Below, piece by piece: positions 30,078-37,624 of a DNA stretch of 64,000 nt; position 1 is the stretch's first letter, and every line of letters begins with the position of its first letter. The notes under the pieces are model-generated. The model was not told the origin of the DNA. It saw only the letters and a program-made list of their open reading frames with translations, and did not search any database. The DNA comes from Poriferisodalis sp965208925 (GTDB lineage Bacteria; Actinomycetota; Acidimicrobiia; Acidimicrobiales; Poriferisodalaceae), in the NCBI RefSeq assembly GCF_965208925.1, contig NZ_OZ242364.1, forward strand, positions 2,418,001 to 2,482,000. Reading direction: 5' to 3'. The translations under genes and the position numbers were made by a program.

Positions 30078-30920
30078 GTGGCCCACGAGGTTCGCACAGA
30101 GGCCTTCGCCGGTCCGCTGGATGTGCTGGTGAAGCTGGTCGTGTCCCAGGAAGTGGACATCTGGGAGGTGTCGTTGACGCGCCTGGTCGACGACTTCGTC
30201 GCCGTCATGGCTGCAGTCGAGTTCCCCGCCGCCGCCGGTCCATCGAGCAGTGGCGCCGCAGATGCGCCTGCTGGTGACGGCCGGATCGACATGGATGCAG
30301 CCAGCGAGTTCGCCCTGCTGGCCGCGACGCTGATCGAGCTGAAGTCGCGCCGGCTGCTGCCCACCCCGCCGGTCGAATTGGACCTGGAGGACGAACTGGC
30401 CGCCTACGGCCTGCGCGATGCCGCATTGGCGCGGCTGGTCGAGGGCCGCACGTTCGGCGCAGCCGCACGACTGCTGCGTGAGCGCTGGGATGCCGCAGCA
30501 TTGCAATGGCCCCGTACGGCGGGGCCCCCTGAACGCTTCCTGGTGTTCGCGCCGGATCTGCTGGCGGGCGCATCACGAGACGACCTCACCGCGGCGATGG
30601 AACGGGTGCTTGCGCCGCGGCCAGTGCCGCGCGTCGATGTCAGCCACCTGAGGGCGGCCGGCATCACGGTCGACGAGGCCGCGGCCAAGATCATCGAGCA
30701 GCTTGCTGACACGGGCACGGCCACCTTCCGTGAACTCACCTGCGACGTGACCGAGCGCATCGTGGTGGTCGTGTACTTCCTGGCCGTGCTGGAGCTGTTC
30801 GGATCGGGGCTCGTCGAGTTGACCCAAGCTGAGCGCTTTGGCGACATCGGCGTCGACTGGATCGGCGACGGCGCGGCAGTGCCGGCTGCGGCCGGCGGTT
30901 ACGGGAAAGACGCCGCGTGA
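30078..30920 (+). CDS. scpA: segregation and condensation protein A
   Basis: Kleisin subunit of the SMC-ScpAB condensin complex. 280 aa. N-terminal SMC-neck-binding domain FAGPLDVLVKLVVSQEVDIW (about residues 10-30), with the FxGPLDLLL-type motif clearly recognisable, then EFALLAATLIELKSRRLLP. The C-terminal winged helix (VVVVYFLAVLELFGSGLVEL) binds the SMC head. The stretch GPSSSGAADAPAGDGR near residue 55 is a flexible insert. GTG 30078 is supported by the family N-terminus and the TACCTT hexamer. It leads the scpA-scpB-rluB cluster. Confidence 0.94.
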   Translation: MAHEVRTEAFAGPLDVLVKLVVSQEVDIWEVSLTRLVDDFVAVMAAVEFPAAAGPSSSGAADAPAGDGRIDMDAASEFALLAATLIELKSRRLLPTPPVELDLEDELAAYGLRDAALARLVEGRTFGAAARLLRERWDAAALQWPRTAGPPERFLVFAPDLLAGASRDDLTAAMERVLAPRPVPRVDVSHLRAAGITVDEAAAKIIEQLADTGTATFRELTCDVTERIVVVVYFLAVLELFGSGLVELTQAERFGDIGVDWIGDGAAVPAAAGGYGKDAA

Positions 30921-30990
30921 GCGCTGTCATATCGGCCGTCGGACGCTTGCGTCTCGAGATCGCGGCGGGCCGCTGCGGCGGAGTTGCTCT

Positions 30991-31827
30991 GTGAGCGAGC
31001 AGCGCCCGCCGGTCGAATCCGCGCGCGGCCTGCGGCTGATCAGCGATGAGGGACGCACGGTTGCCGATCCGCCTGTGCCGCCGGAGCAGTCTCCTGGCTC
31101 GCCTGCGTCGGGGACCCCGGCGCATCCGCCCTCCCATCCGTCGATGCGCTCCGGGCGCAACCAGACGGTCAATGGCTCGTCGATGTCGCAGAACGGCCAC
31201 GCAGAGGGCACCACGGGCATCGAGACCGGCGACATGCGGCTCGGTGAGCAGCGGACTTTCGACGACGACGTGCTGTACGCGGCCATCGAGGCCGTGCTGA
31301 TGGTCGCGACCGAGCCGGTGCCGGCCGAGGTGCTGGCTGCGGTCATCGGGGCGCCCGCGACGTCGGTCCAAGCGGTCTGCAACGAGTTGGCACGGGAGTA
31401 CGCCCAGGCCGAGCGAGGCTTCACCCTGATGCAAGTGGCTGGTGGATACCAGTTGCAGACCGCCGCAGAAGTCGCGGAGTACGTGGAACGCTTCGTGGGA
31501 AGCCGCCGATCGGCGCGCCTGTCTGCAGCAGCGATGGAGACGCTGGCCGTGGTGGCCTACAAGCAGCCCATCTCACGAGCGCAGATCAGCGCAATCCGGG
31601 GCGTGAACGCCGACGGCGTCGTCCGCACGCTCGCAGATCAGGGCTACATCGCCGAGGTCGCGCGCGATCCGGGTCCCGGCAATGCGGCCCTGCTCGGGAC
31701 GACGCCGACGTTCTTGGAGCGATTGAGCCTCGACAGCCTCGACGATCTGCCCTCGCTGGCGGAGCTGAGCGTGGACGCTGACGCCGTGGAGGCCATGGAT
31801 CGCCTCGCAGCTTCCAAGCACGGCTAG
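30991..31827 (+). CDS. scpB: segregation and condensation protein B
   Basis: Dimeric winged-helix partner of ScpA in the condensin complex. 278 aa from GTG 30991. The conserved part begins near residue 88 (DDDVLYAAIEAVLMVATEPV) and includes LAAAMETLAVVAYKQPISRA in spirit, seen as SAAAMETLAVVAYKQPISRA, and IRGVNADGVVRTLADQGYI. The first 85 residues are Pro/Ser/Gly-rich and unlike any known domain. An internal ATG at 31183 would give a product of normal ScpB length, so the start is uncertain. It begins 70 nt after scpA and is followed 2 nt later by rluB. Confidence 0.9.
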   Translation: MSEQRPPVESARGLRLISDEGRTVADPPVPPEQSPGSPASGTPAHPPSHPSMRSGRNQTVNGSSMSQNGHAEGTTGIETGDMRLGEQRTFDDDVLYAAIEAVLMVATEPVPAEVLAAVIGAPATSVQAVCNELAREYAQAERGFTLMQVAGGYQLQTAAEVAEYVERFVGSRRSARLSAAAMETLAVVAYKQPISRAQISAIRGVNADGVVRTLADQGYIAEVARDPGPGNAALLGTTPTFLERLSLDSLDDLPSLAELSVDADAVEAMDRLAASKHG

Positions 31828-31829
31828 CG

Positions 31830-32555
31830 GTGCCGCACGACGGCCAACAAGAACAGGCCGAACGGCTGCACAAGGTCATGGCTCGTGCCGGCGTCGCCAG
31901 TCGCCGCGTGTGCGAGGAGATGATCGCTGCGGGGCGCGTCACGGTCAACGGCACGATCGCCCGGATCGGGGATCGCGCGGGACCGGCCGACCGGATCGAG
32001 GTCGATGGTGCCGTCGTCATCTGGGACACGGCGATGGTCCATTACCTCGTGAACAAGCCGAGCGGTGTGCTCAGTGCAGCATCGGACGACCGCGGCAGGC
32101 GTTGCGTGACCGACTTGGTGCCGACCGCGGAGCGCGTGTACCCGGTCGGGCGGTTGGATGCCGAATCCGAAGGGCTGATCATCGTCACCAACGACGGTGA
32201 GCTGACGCACCGGCTGACGCATCCGTCATGGGGAGTCGACAAGGAGTATCTCGTTCACGTGGACGGGGTGCCTGCGCGCGGGGCGCTGGCGCAACTGCGC
32301 ACGGGCATCGAACTCGACGACGGGCCGACCGCGCCCGCAGTCGTGTCGATGCCGCAGCCGTCGGTGCTGCGGATCGTGATTCACGAGGGCCGCAACCGCC
32401 AGGTCCGGCGGATGTGCGATGCCGTGGGCCATCCGGTGCTGCGGTTGGTGCGGACTCGCATCGGGCCGCTCACCGATCCGGCGTTGCGTCCCGGTGAGCA
32501 CCGATCGCTCACTGCCGACGAGGTCCGCGAGCTGCACCGCGCCGCAAGAGGCTGA
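31830..32555 (+). CDS. rluB: 23S rRNA pseudouridine synthase, RsuA/RluB family
   Basis: Isomerises a specific uridine in 23S rRNA. 241 aa. The S4 domain covers residues 5-60 (RLHKVMARAGVASRRVCEEM). The catalytic Asp is in VGRLDAESEGLIIVTNDG near residue 108, and HEGRNRQVRRMCDAVGHPV near 185 is the conserved RNA/uracil-binding motif. GTG 31830 sits 2 nt after scpB. The 3' end merges into one copy of the dispersed repeat, with the stop codon inside it. Confidence 0.93.
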   Translation: MPHDGQQEQAERLHKVMARAGVASRRVCEEMIAAGRVTVNGTIARIGDRAGPADRIEVDGAVVIWDTAMVHYLVNKPSGVLSAASDDRGRRCVTDLVPTAERVYPVGRLDAESEGLIIVTNDGELTHRLTHPSWGVDKEYLVHVDGVPARGALAQLRTGIELDDGPTAPAVVSMPQPSVLRIVIHEGRNRQVRRMCDAVGHPVLRLVRTRIGPLTDPALRPGEHRSLTADEVRELHRAARG

Positions 32556-32622
32556 GCCGGCAGGCGAAGCCGTGGCCCGAGCGGCCCGTATCCAAGAGGA
32601 ATTGGGAACAAGAGCGGGAAAC
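32547..32622. repeat. dispersed repeat, copy 2 (inverted)
   Basis: Read on the minus strand it gives CCCGCTCTTGTTC, then CGGGCCGCTCGGGCCACGGC, then CGGCTCAGCCTCTT, closely matching the copy at 41541-41608. It includes the rluB stop codon. Confidence 0.7.
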
Positions 32623-32700
32623 AATGGGCGCCGCATCGGGCGCATCCGCTCGCGCAGCAGAGCGCTGCGTCTTGGCCGGCGCGGGGTGCTGTTCGGCGTC

Positions 32701-32729
32701 TTCGCTGTGTCACATGCAGCGACCACAAT
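32701..32729 (+). promoter_or_regulatory. candidate promoter for the indolepyruvate oxidoreductase
   Basis: TTCGCT (32701-32706), 17 bp, CACAAT (32724-32729). A start near 32737 gives a leader of about 60 nt that contains a 14-codon ORF. Confidence 0.35.
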
Positions 32730-32756
32730 GGACGTGACGCACGGAGGGCCTGTGGC

Positions 32757-32801
32757 ATGACCGACCCGAACCGTTGCCAGCACATGGGAGCACGCGGATG
32801 A
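32757..32801 (+). CDS. 14-aa leader peptide ORF overlapping the next start
   Basis: MTDPNRCQHMGARG then TGA; the stop overlaps the ATG of the following gene in ATGA. A good ribosome binding site (GGAGGG) lies about 9 nt upstream. It contains one Cys and one His. It may couple or attenuate translation of the Fe-S enzyme downstream. Only the arrangement is seen; translation is not shown. Confidence 0.35.
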   Translation: MTDPNRCQHMGARG

Positions 32802-35800
32802 GCCTCGCTGAGACGTACCGGCTGTCGGGGCGATACACGGACGACAGCGGCACCACGTTCATGACCGGGCTGCAAGCGCTGGCTCGTCTGCCGATCGAGC
32901 AGCTGCGCGCCGACCGGCGCGCCGGGATGCGCACAGCGGCATTCGTGTCGGGCTACCCGGGCTCGCCCCTCGGCGGATATGACGCCGCCGTCGAGGCTGC
33001 CCGGAGCGCAACCGATCTGCCCATTGTCCACTCGCCTGCTGTCAACGAGGAGCAGGCTGCGACCGCGGTCATGGGCAGCCAGCTGGCCACCACCCGACCC
33101 GATGCCACCTACGACGGTGTGGTCGGGCTGTGGTACGGCAAGGCACCAGGTGTCGACCGGGCGACCGACGCGCTGCGGCATGCGGTGTTCGCCGGCGCTG
33201 ATCCCCGCGGCGGCGCGGTGGCCATCGCCGGCGACGACCCCGCAGCCAAGAGCTCCACGATCCCGTCAAGCTCAGCCGGCTCGATGGCCGACCTGCACAT
33301 CCCGGTGCTGTACCCGGGCACGCCCGCCGAGGCGCTCGACCTCGGCCGCCATGCCATAGCGATGTCCCGGACGACCGGGCTCTGGACAGGCCTCAAGATC
33401 GTGGCCGACGTGGCGGACGGTGCCGCCACGGTGCTGCTGGATCCTGACCGGTTCGACCCGGTCATCCCGCTCGTCGACGGCAAGCCCTACCGTCACCGGC
33501 CCGACGGCTACCTCCTCACCCCGCACACGGTCGACATCGAACGCGAGATTGTCGAGGTCCGCTACAAGCTGGCCATTGCCTACGCAGCGGCCAATCGTCT
33601 GAACGACGCCGCCGTCGACCCGACGGATGCCTGGATTGCCATCGTGGCGTCGGGCATCACCTACCGCGAAGTGCGCGAGGCGTTGCGACGGCTGGGTCTC
33701 GGCAGCGACGATGCGGTTCGGGACGCCGGCATCCGGCTGGTGCGGATGGGCATGCCGATTCCCTTCAGCGCCGAGCGAGCGCGCCACTTCGCCCGCGGGG
33801 TCTCGGAGATGTTCGTGATCGAGGAGAAGAGCCCCAACATCGAATCGCTGCTGAAGGACGCGCTCTACAACCAGTCGCACCACCCCCGCATCGTCGGCAA
33901 GACCGACGAGCACGACCGGACGCTGCTCGGCTCCTACAGTGCGCTGGCCGCCGACGACCTCATCGGGCCGCTGCGCGGGCGGCTGGAGGCTCGCATCGGC
34001 GATCGGCTGGCGCCTGCGCAGCCCGAGCGTGTGCGCATCGAGCTGCCGCTGGCGCCCGGCCAGAGCCGCTCGCCGTACTTCTGCTCGGGCTGCCCGCACA
34101 ATCGCTCCACCGAGGTGCCCGACGGCGCCCTGGTCGGTGCCGGCATCGGCTGCCACACCATGGCGCTGTTCATGGAGCCCGAGCGGGTCGGCGACATCGT
34201 GAGCGTGACCTGCATGGGCCAGGAGGGCACGCAGTGGATCGGCATGTCGCCCTTCGTGGAGACGCAGCACATCTTCCAGAACCTGGGTGACGGCACCTAC
34301 TTCCACAGCGGTCAGCTGGCCATCGCCGGTGCGGTGGCCTCCGGCACCAACATCACCTACAAGCTCCTGTGGAACAGAGCCGTCGCCATGACGGGCGGGC
34401 AGGACCCCGCCGGGCAGCTCGAGGTGCCCGATGTTGCGGCCGGCCTGCTGGCGGGCGGCGTGGCCAGGGTGCTCGTCACCACCCACGATCCCGCTGCCTA
34501 TCGCGGCCGCGCGCTGCCTGCCGGTGTCGAGGTGTGGCACCGCGATCGCCTGATCGAAGCCCAGGAGATGCTGGCCGGCATCGACGGCGTCACGGTGCTG
34601 ATCCACGATCAGCAGTGCGCGGCCGAAGCGCGCCGGGGCCGCAAGCGCGGCACCCAGCCCACGCCGACCAAGCGCGTGCTGATCAACGAGCGCATCTGCG
34701 AGGGCTGCGGCGACTGCGGCGCCAAGAGCAACTGCCTGTCGGTGCAGCCTGTCGACACGTTCTTCGGCCGCAAGACCCGCATCGATCAGACGTCGTGCAA
34801 CCTGGACTATTCGTGCCTGGACGGCGACTGCCCGTCGTTCATGACCATCAGCGAGCCGGGGCCGTTCCGTGCGGCGGTGCGCGAGATGCTGGCGCCGCTG
34901 CGGCGCAAGCCGGCGGCGGGCGGCGGTGATGGCGCCGGCACTCGGCCTCAGCCGCCCGCTGAACTGCCCGATCCGGTGCCGCTCGTGGGTCCCGATGAGG
35001 TGTCGGTGCGCATGTGCGGGATCGGCGGGACCGGTGTGGTGACGGTGAACCAGGTGCTCGGCACAGCGGCGATGTTCGACGGCTTCGAAGTACGGGGCCT
35101 CGACCAGATCGGTCTGTCGCAGAAGGCGGGCACCGTGGTGGGCGACCTGCGGCTGAAGCGGATCGGCGGGCCGGCCACCGCACGCCTCGGCAGCGGCCAG
35201 GCCGACGTCATCGTGGCCTTCGATCTGCTCGTGGCGGCATCAGCGGCGGGCCTCGACGTCGCCGACCCGACCCGGACGATGGTCGTCGGCTCGACGTCGC
35301 CGACGCCGACGGGCGCCATGGTCGCCGATCCCAGCATCGAGGCGCCCGCGACCTCGGAGCTGCTCGAGCGGGTGGCTGCGGTCACCATCGACGGCAGGCA
35401 GCACTGGGCCGATGCCGCCTCGCTGGTGACGGCACTGTGCGGCTCTGCAGTGACAGCGAACGTGTTCGTCGTGGGTATGGCTGTCCAAGCGGGTGCGCTG
35501 CCGATCGCACCGGCCAGCGTGGAGGCGGCAATCGAGCTGAACGGTGTCGCTGTCGCTCAGAACCTCGCTGCGTTTCGCTGGGGCCGGACGATGATCTGCG
35601 ATCCGGCGGCGGTGACGGCAGCCGCCGCGCAGCTCCCTGCCGGTGCAGCGGGCCACCCGGGCGGCGCCGAAGGCGCCGGTGTGCACAGTGCCGAAGGCAC
35701 TGGTGTGCACAGTGCGGTTCCGGAGCACTTGTCGGCCCGCGTCGACGCGCTGGTCGACGGGCTGGCCCGCGGGGGACCCGCGAGCGACCTCGATGGGCTC

Positions 35801-36436
35801 CGCGCAGGACTGTGCCGGTATGCGGCCGAGCTGTGTGCCTACCAATCGGACCGGCTGGCAGCGCAATTCCTCGACGCGGTCGAACGGGCAGCCACAGCGG
35901 ATGGGTCCGCAGGGGACGGCTCTGGCCGGTTGACAGCCGCGGCCGCGGCAGGGCACTTCAAGCTGATGGCGTACAAGGACGAGTATGAGGTCGCCCGGCT
36001 CATGATGGATCGGCAGGCACATGCAGCGGCACGGGACTTGGCGGCGTCGGTCGGCGGCATAGTGTCGTGGAGCCTGCACCCGCCGCTGCTGCGAGCGCTC
36101 GGGCGCACCGGCAAGGTCCGGTTCTCGATGGCGTGGCGGCCGCTGTTCGTGCTGCTGGCGCGTGGCAAGCGCCTTCGCGGTCGCTGGTGCGATCCGTTCG
36201 GCCGCACCGAGGTCCGCCGCACCGAGCGTGCATTGCCAGGCGAGTACGCAGCGGCGCTCGAGGCGGCACTCGAAGCGCTGGAGCGGGATGCGGGCGCGGC
36301 CCGCTACGAGCAGGCCGTCGCCGTCGCTGGGCTGGCCGAGTTGGTGCGGGGCTACGAGGAGGTGAAGATGGCCACCGTCGCGACGTTCCGCTCGGAGCTG
36401 GCGACCCATGTCGCCGGACTGGCGCCGCCCGGCTGA
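32798..36436 (+). CDS. indolepyruvate:ferredoxin oxidoreductase, single-chain type
   Basis: 1212 aa. Oxidatively decarboxylates aryl-pyruvates (or branched 2-oxoacids) to acyl-CoA with ferredoxin as acceptor. Domains in order: alpha-type domain (AAFVSGYPGSPLGGYDAAVE, residues about 45-400); CSGCPHNRSTEVP (about 428) opening the ThDP domain, with GQEGTQWIGMSPF and LGDGTYFHSG; a ferredoxin-like cluster ICEGCGDCGAKSNC (about 632) with further Cys in CNLDYSCLDGDCPSF; a gamma domain (CGIGGTGVVTVNQVLG, about 740); and the family's C-terminal DUF6537 part (LMAYKDEYEVARLM). A short direct repeat encodes GVHSAEGTGVHSA near 970. ATG 32798 has GGGAG upstream and overlaps a leader ORF. This gene is inserted between rluB and tyrA. 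Its place before tyrA and aroA suggests aromatic amino acid turnover, but the substrate is inferred. Confidence 0.9.
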   Translation: MSLAETYRLSGRYTDDSGTTFMTGLQALARLPIEQLRADRRAGMRTAAFVSGYPGSPLGGYDAAVEAARSATDLPIVHSPAVNEEQAATAVMGSQLATTRPDATYDGVVGLWYGKAPGVDRATDALRHAVFAGADPRGGAVAIAGDDPAAKSSTIPSSSAGSMADLHIPVLYPGTPAEALDLGRHAIAMSRTTGLWTGLKIVADVADGAATVLLDPDRFDPVIPLVDGKPYRHRPDGYLLTPHTVDIEREIVEVRYKLAIAYAAANRLNDAAVDPTDAWIAIVASGITYREVREALRRLGLGSDDAVRDAGIRLVRMGMPIPFSAERARHFARGVSEMFVIEEKSPNIESLLKDALYNQSHHPRIVGKTDEHDRTLLGSYSALAADDLIGPLRGRLEARIGDRLAPAQPERVRIELPLAPGQSRSPYFCSGCPHNRSTEVPDGALVGAGIGCHTMALFMEPERVGDIVSVTCMGQEGTQWIGMSPFVETQHIFQNLGDGTYFHSGQLAIAGAVASGTNITYKLLWNRAVAMTGGQDPAGQLEVPDVAAGLLAGGVARVLVTTHDPAAYRGRALPAGVEVWHRDRLIEAQEMLAGIDGVTVLIHDQQCAAEARRGRKRGTQPTPTKRVLINERICEGCGDCGAKSNCLSVQPVDTFFGRKTRIDQTSCNLDYSCLDGDCPSFMTISEPGPFRAAVREMLAPLRRKPAAGGGDGAGTRPQPPAELPDPVPLVGPDEVSVRMCGIGGTGVVTVNQVLGTAAMFDGFEVRGLDQIGLSQKAGTVVGDLRLKRIGGPATARLGSGQADVIVAFDLLVAASAAGLDVADPTRTMVVGSTSPTPTGAMVADPSIEAPATSELLERVAAVTIDGRQHWADAASLVTALCGSAVTANVFVVGMAVQAGALPIAPASVEAAIELNGVAVAQNLAAFRWGRTMICDPAAVTAAAAQLPAGAAGHPGGAEGAGVHSAEGTGVHSAVPEHLSARVDALVDGLARGGPASDLDGLRAGLCRYAAELCAYQSDRLAAQFLDAVERAATADGSAGDGSGRLTAAAAAGHFKLMAYKDEYEVARLMMDRQAHAAARDLAASVGGIVSWSLHPPLLRALGRTGKVRFSMAWRPLFVLLARGKRLRGRWCDPFGRTEVRRTERALPGEYAAALEAALEALERDAGAARYEQAVAVAGLAELVRGYEEVKMATVATFRSELATHVAGLAPPG

Positions 36437-36492
36437 GGCACCGCCGCCCGCGGACTCCCGTGGCCCACACCGGCGACGGTGAGGGCCATCGG

Positions 36493-36498
36493 TACCCT
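36493..36498 (+). promoter_or_regulatory. -10 hexamer for leaderless tyrA
   Basis: TACCCT ends 7 nt before GTG 36506, favouring that start over GTG 36479. Confidence 0.45.
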
Positions 36499-36505
36499 TC
36501 GTTCC

Positions 36506-37624
36506 GTGGCCTCGAGTCCCGCTGAAGCGACCCCGCCGTCGACGCGTGCCGACCCGCCCTCGGGTCGCGCCCAAGTGGTGGGCACGGGCTTGATCGGCGG
36601 ATCGGTCGCAGCAGCATTGCGCAAGTCGGGCTGGCATGTCACGGGGCGCGACGCCGTCGGCGGCCATGCCCAGCGAGCACTCGAGCTTGGCTGTCTCGAT
36701 GCTGTCGGCACCGATCCGGAGGCGACGTTCTGCGTCGTGGCGGTTCCCGCCGCGATGCTGGCCGATCAGGTTGCCGCCGTACTCGCAGACACTGCCGCCG
36801 CGGGCGCTGTCGTGACCGACACGGGCAGCGTGAAGACGCCCGTCGCCCGCGCCATCGCCGATCCTCGCTACGTACCGGGTCATCCGATGGCCGGTTCGGA
36901 ACAGGAGGGCATCGAAGGGGCGAACCCGGACATGTTCGCCGGCGCCGTGTGGGCCCTGACGCCGAATGAGGCCACCGACGACCACTCCCTGCGTGCGTGC
37001 CGCGCCGTGCTGGCGGGCTTCGGATCCGATGTCGTGACGATGACGCCCGAACGGCACGATGCGCTCGTCGCGGTGGTGAGCCACGTGCCGCACCTCACCG
37101 CCGCATCGCTGATGTGCCTGGCCGACGATCGAGCCCTCGACGACGCACCGCTGCTGCGCCTGGCGGCCGGCGGGTTCCGGGACATGACCCGGGTCGCTGC
37201 TGGTCACCCGGGCATCTGGCTGGACATCTGCGGGGAGAACCGCGATGCCATCGTGAACGTGCTCGACGAGCTGTCCGAGCGCCTGAGCGAGATGCGCGAC
37301 GTGGTAGCGGAAGCAGACCGTGACGGCTTGCGTGCCGTGCTCACCCAGGCACGACGCGCCCGCACCAACCTGCCGTCCCGGTATGTGCGCCCGCAGGAAC
37401 TGCTGGAAGTGCGGGTGCCGATCCCGGACAGGAAGGGCCAGATTGCTGCCATCACCATGCTCGCTGCGGATTGCGATGTGAATGTGGCCGACATCGAGGT
37501 GGCCCACTCGCCCGAAGGGTCCGAAGGCGTGCTCGTGCTCGTGGTGGCACGCACCGAGGCGCAGCGTTTTCTGGCGGCGCTGGCCGGGCAGGGATATCAC
37601 CCCACCACACGCGATCTGGCATGA
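36506..37624 (+). CDS. tyrA: prephenate dehydrogenase
   Basis: Tyrosine synthesis: converts prephenate to 4-hydroxyphenylpyruvate with NAD(P). 372 aa from GTG 36506. The Rossmann motif VVGTGLIGGSVAAAL is near residue 24. VTDTGSVKTPV, PGHPMAGSEQEGIEGA and SHVPHLTAASL are the conserved dehydrogenase segments, with the catalytic His in the HPMAGSE region. The last 75 residues form an ACT-like regulatory domain (LLEVRVPIPDRKGQIAAI), which would sense tyrosine. The stop overlaps aroA-cmk (ATGA), making an aromatic operon. Confidence 0.93.
   Translation: MASSPAEATPPSTRADPPSGRAQVVGTGLIGGSVAAALRKSGWHVTGRDAVGGHAQRALELGCLDAVGTDPEATFCVVAVPAAMLADQVAAVLADTAAAGAVVTDTGSVKTPVARAIADPRYVPGHPMAGSEQEGIEGANPDMFAGAVWALTPNEATDDHSLRACRAVLAGFGSDVVTMTPERHDALVAVVSHVPHLTAASLMCLADDRALDDAPLLRLAAGGFRDMTRVAAGHPGIWLDICGENRDAIVNVLDELSERLSEMRDVVAEADRDGLRAVLTQARRARTNLPSRYVRPQELLEVRVPIPDRKGQIAAITMLAADCDVNVADIEVAHSPEGSEGVLVLVVARTEAQRFLAALAGQGYHPTTRDLA

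Noticed and set aside
35240..37600. 786-codon minus-strand frame opposite the indolepyruvate enzyme and tyrA
   Set aside because: It spans two well-supported plus-strand genes and shows no domain.
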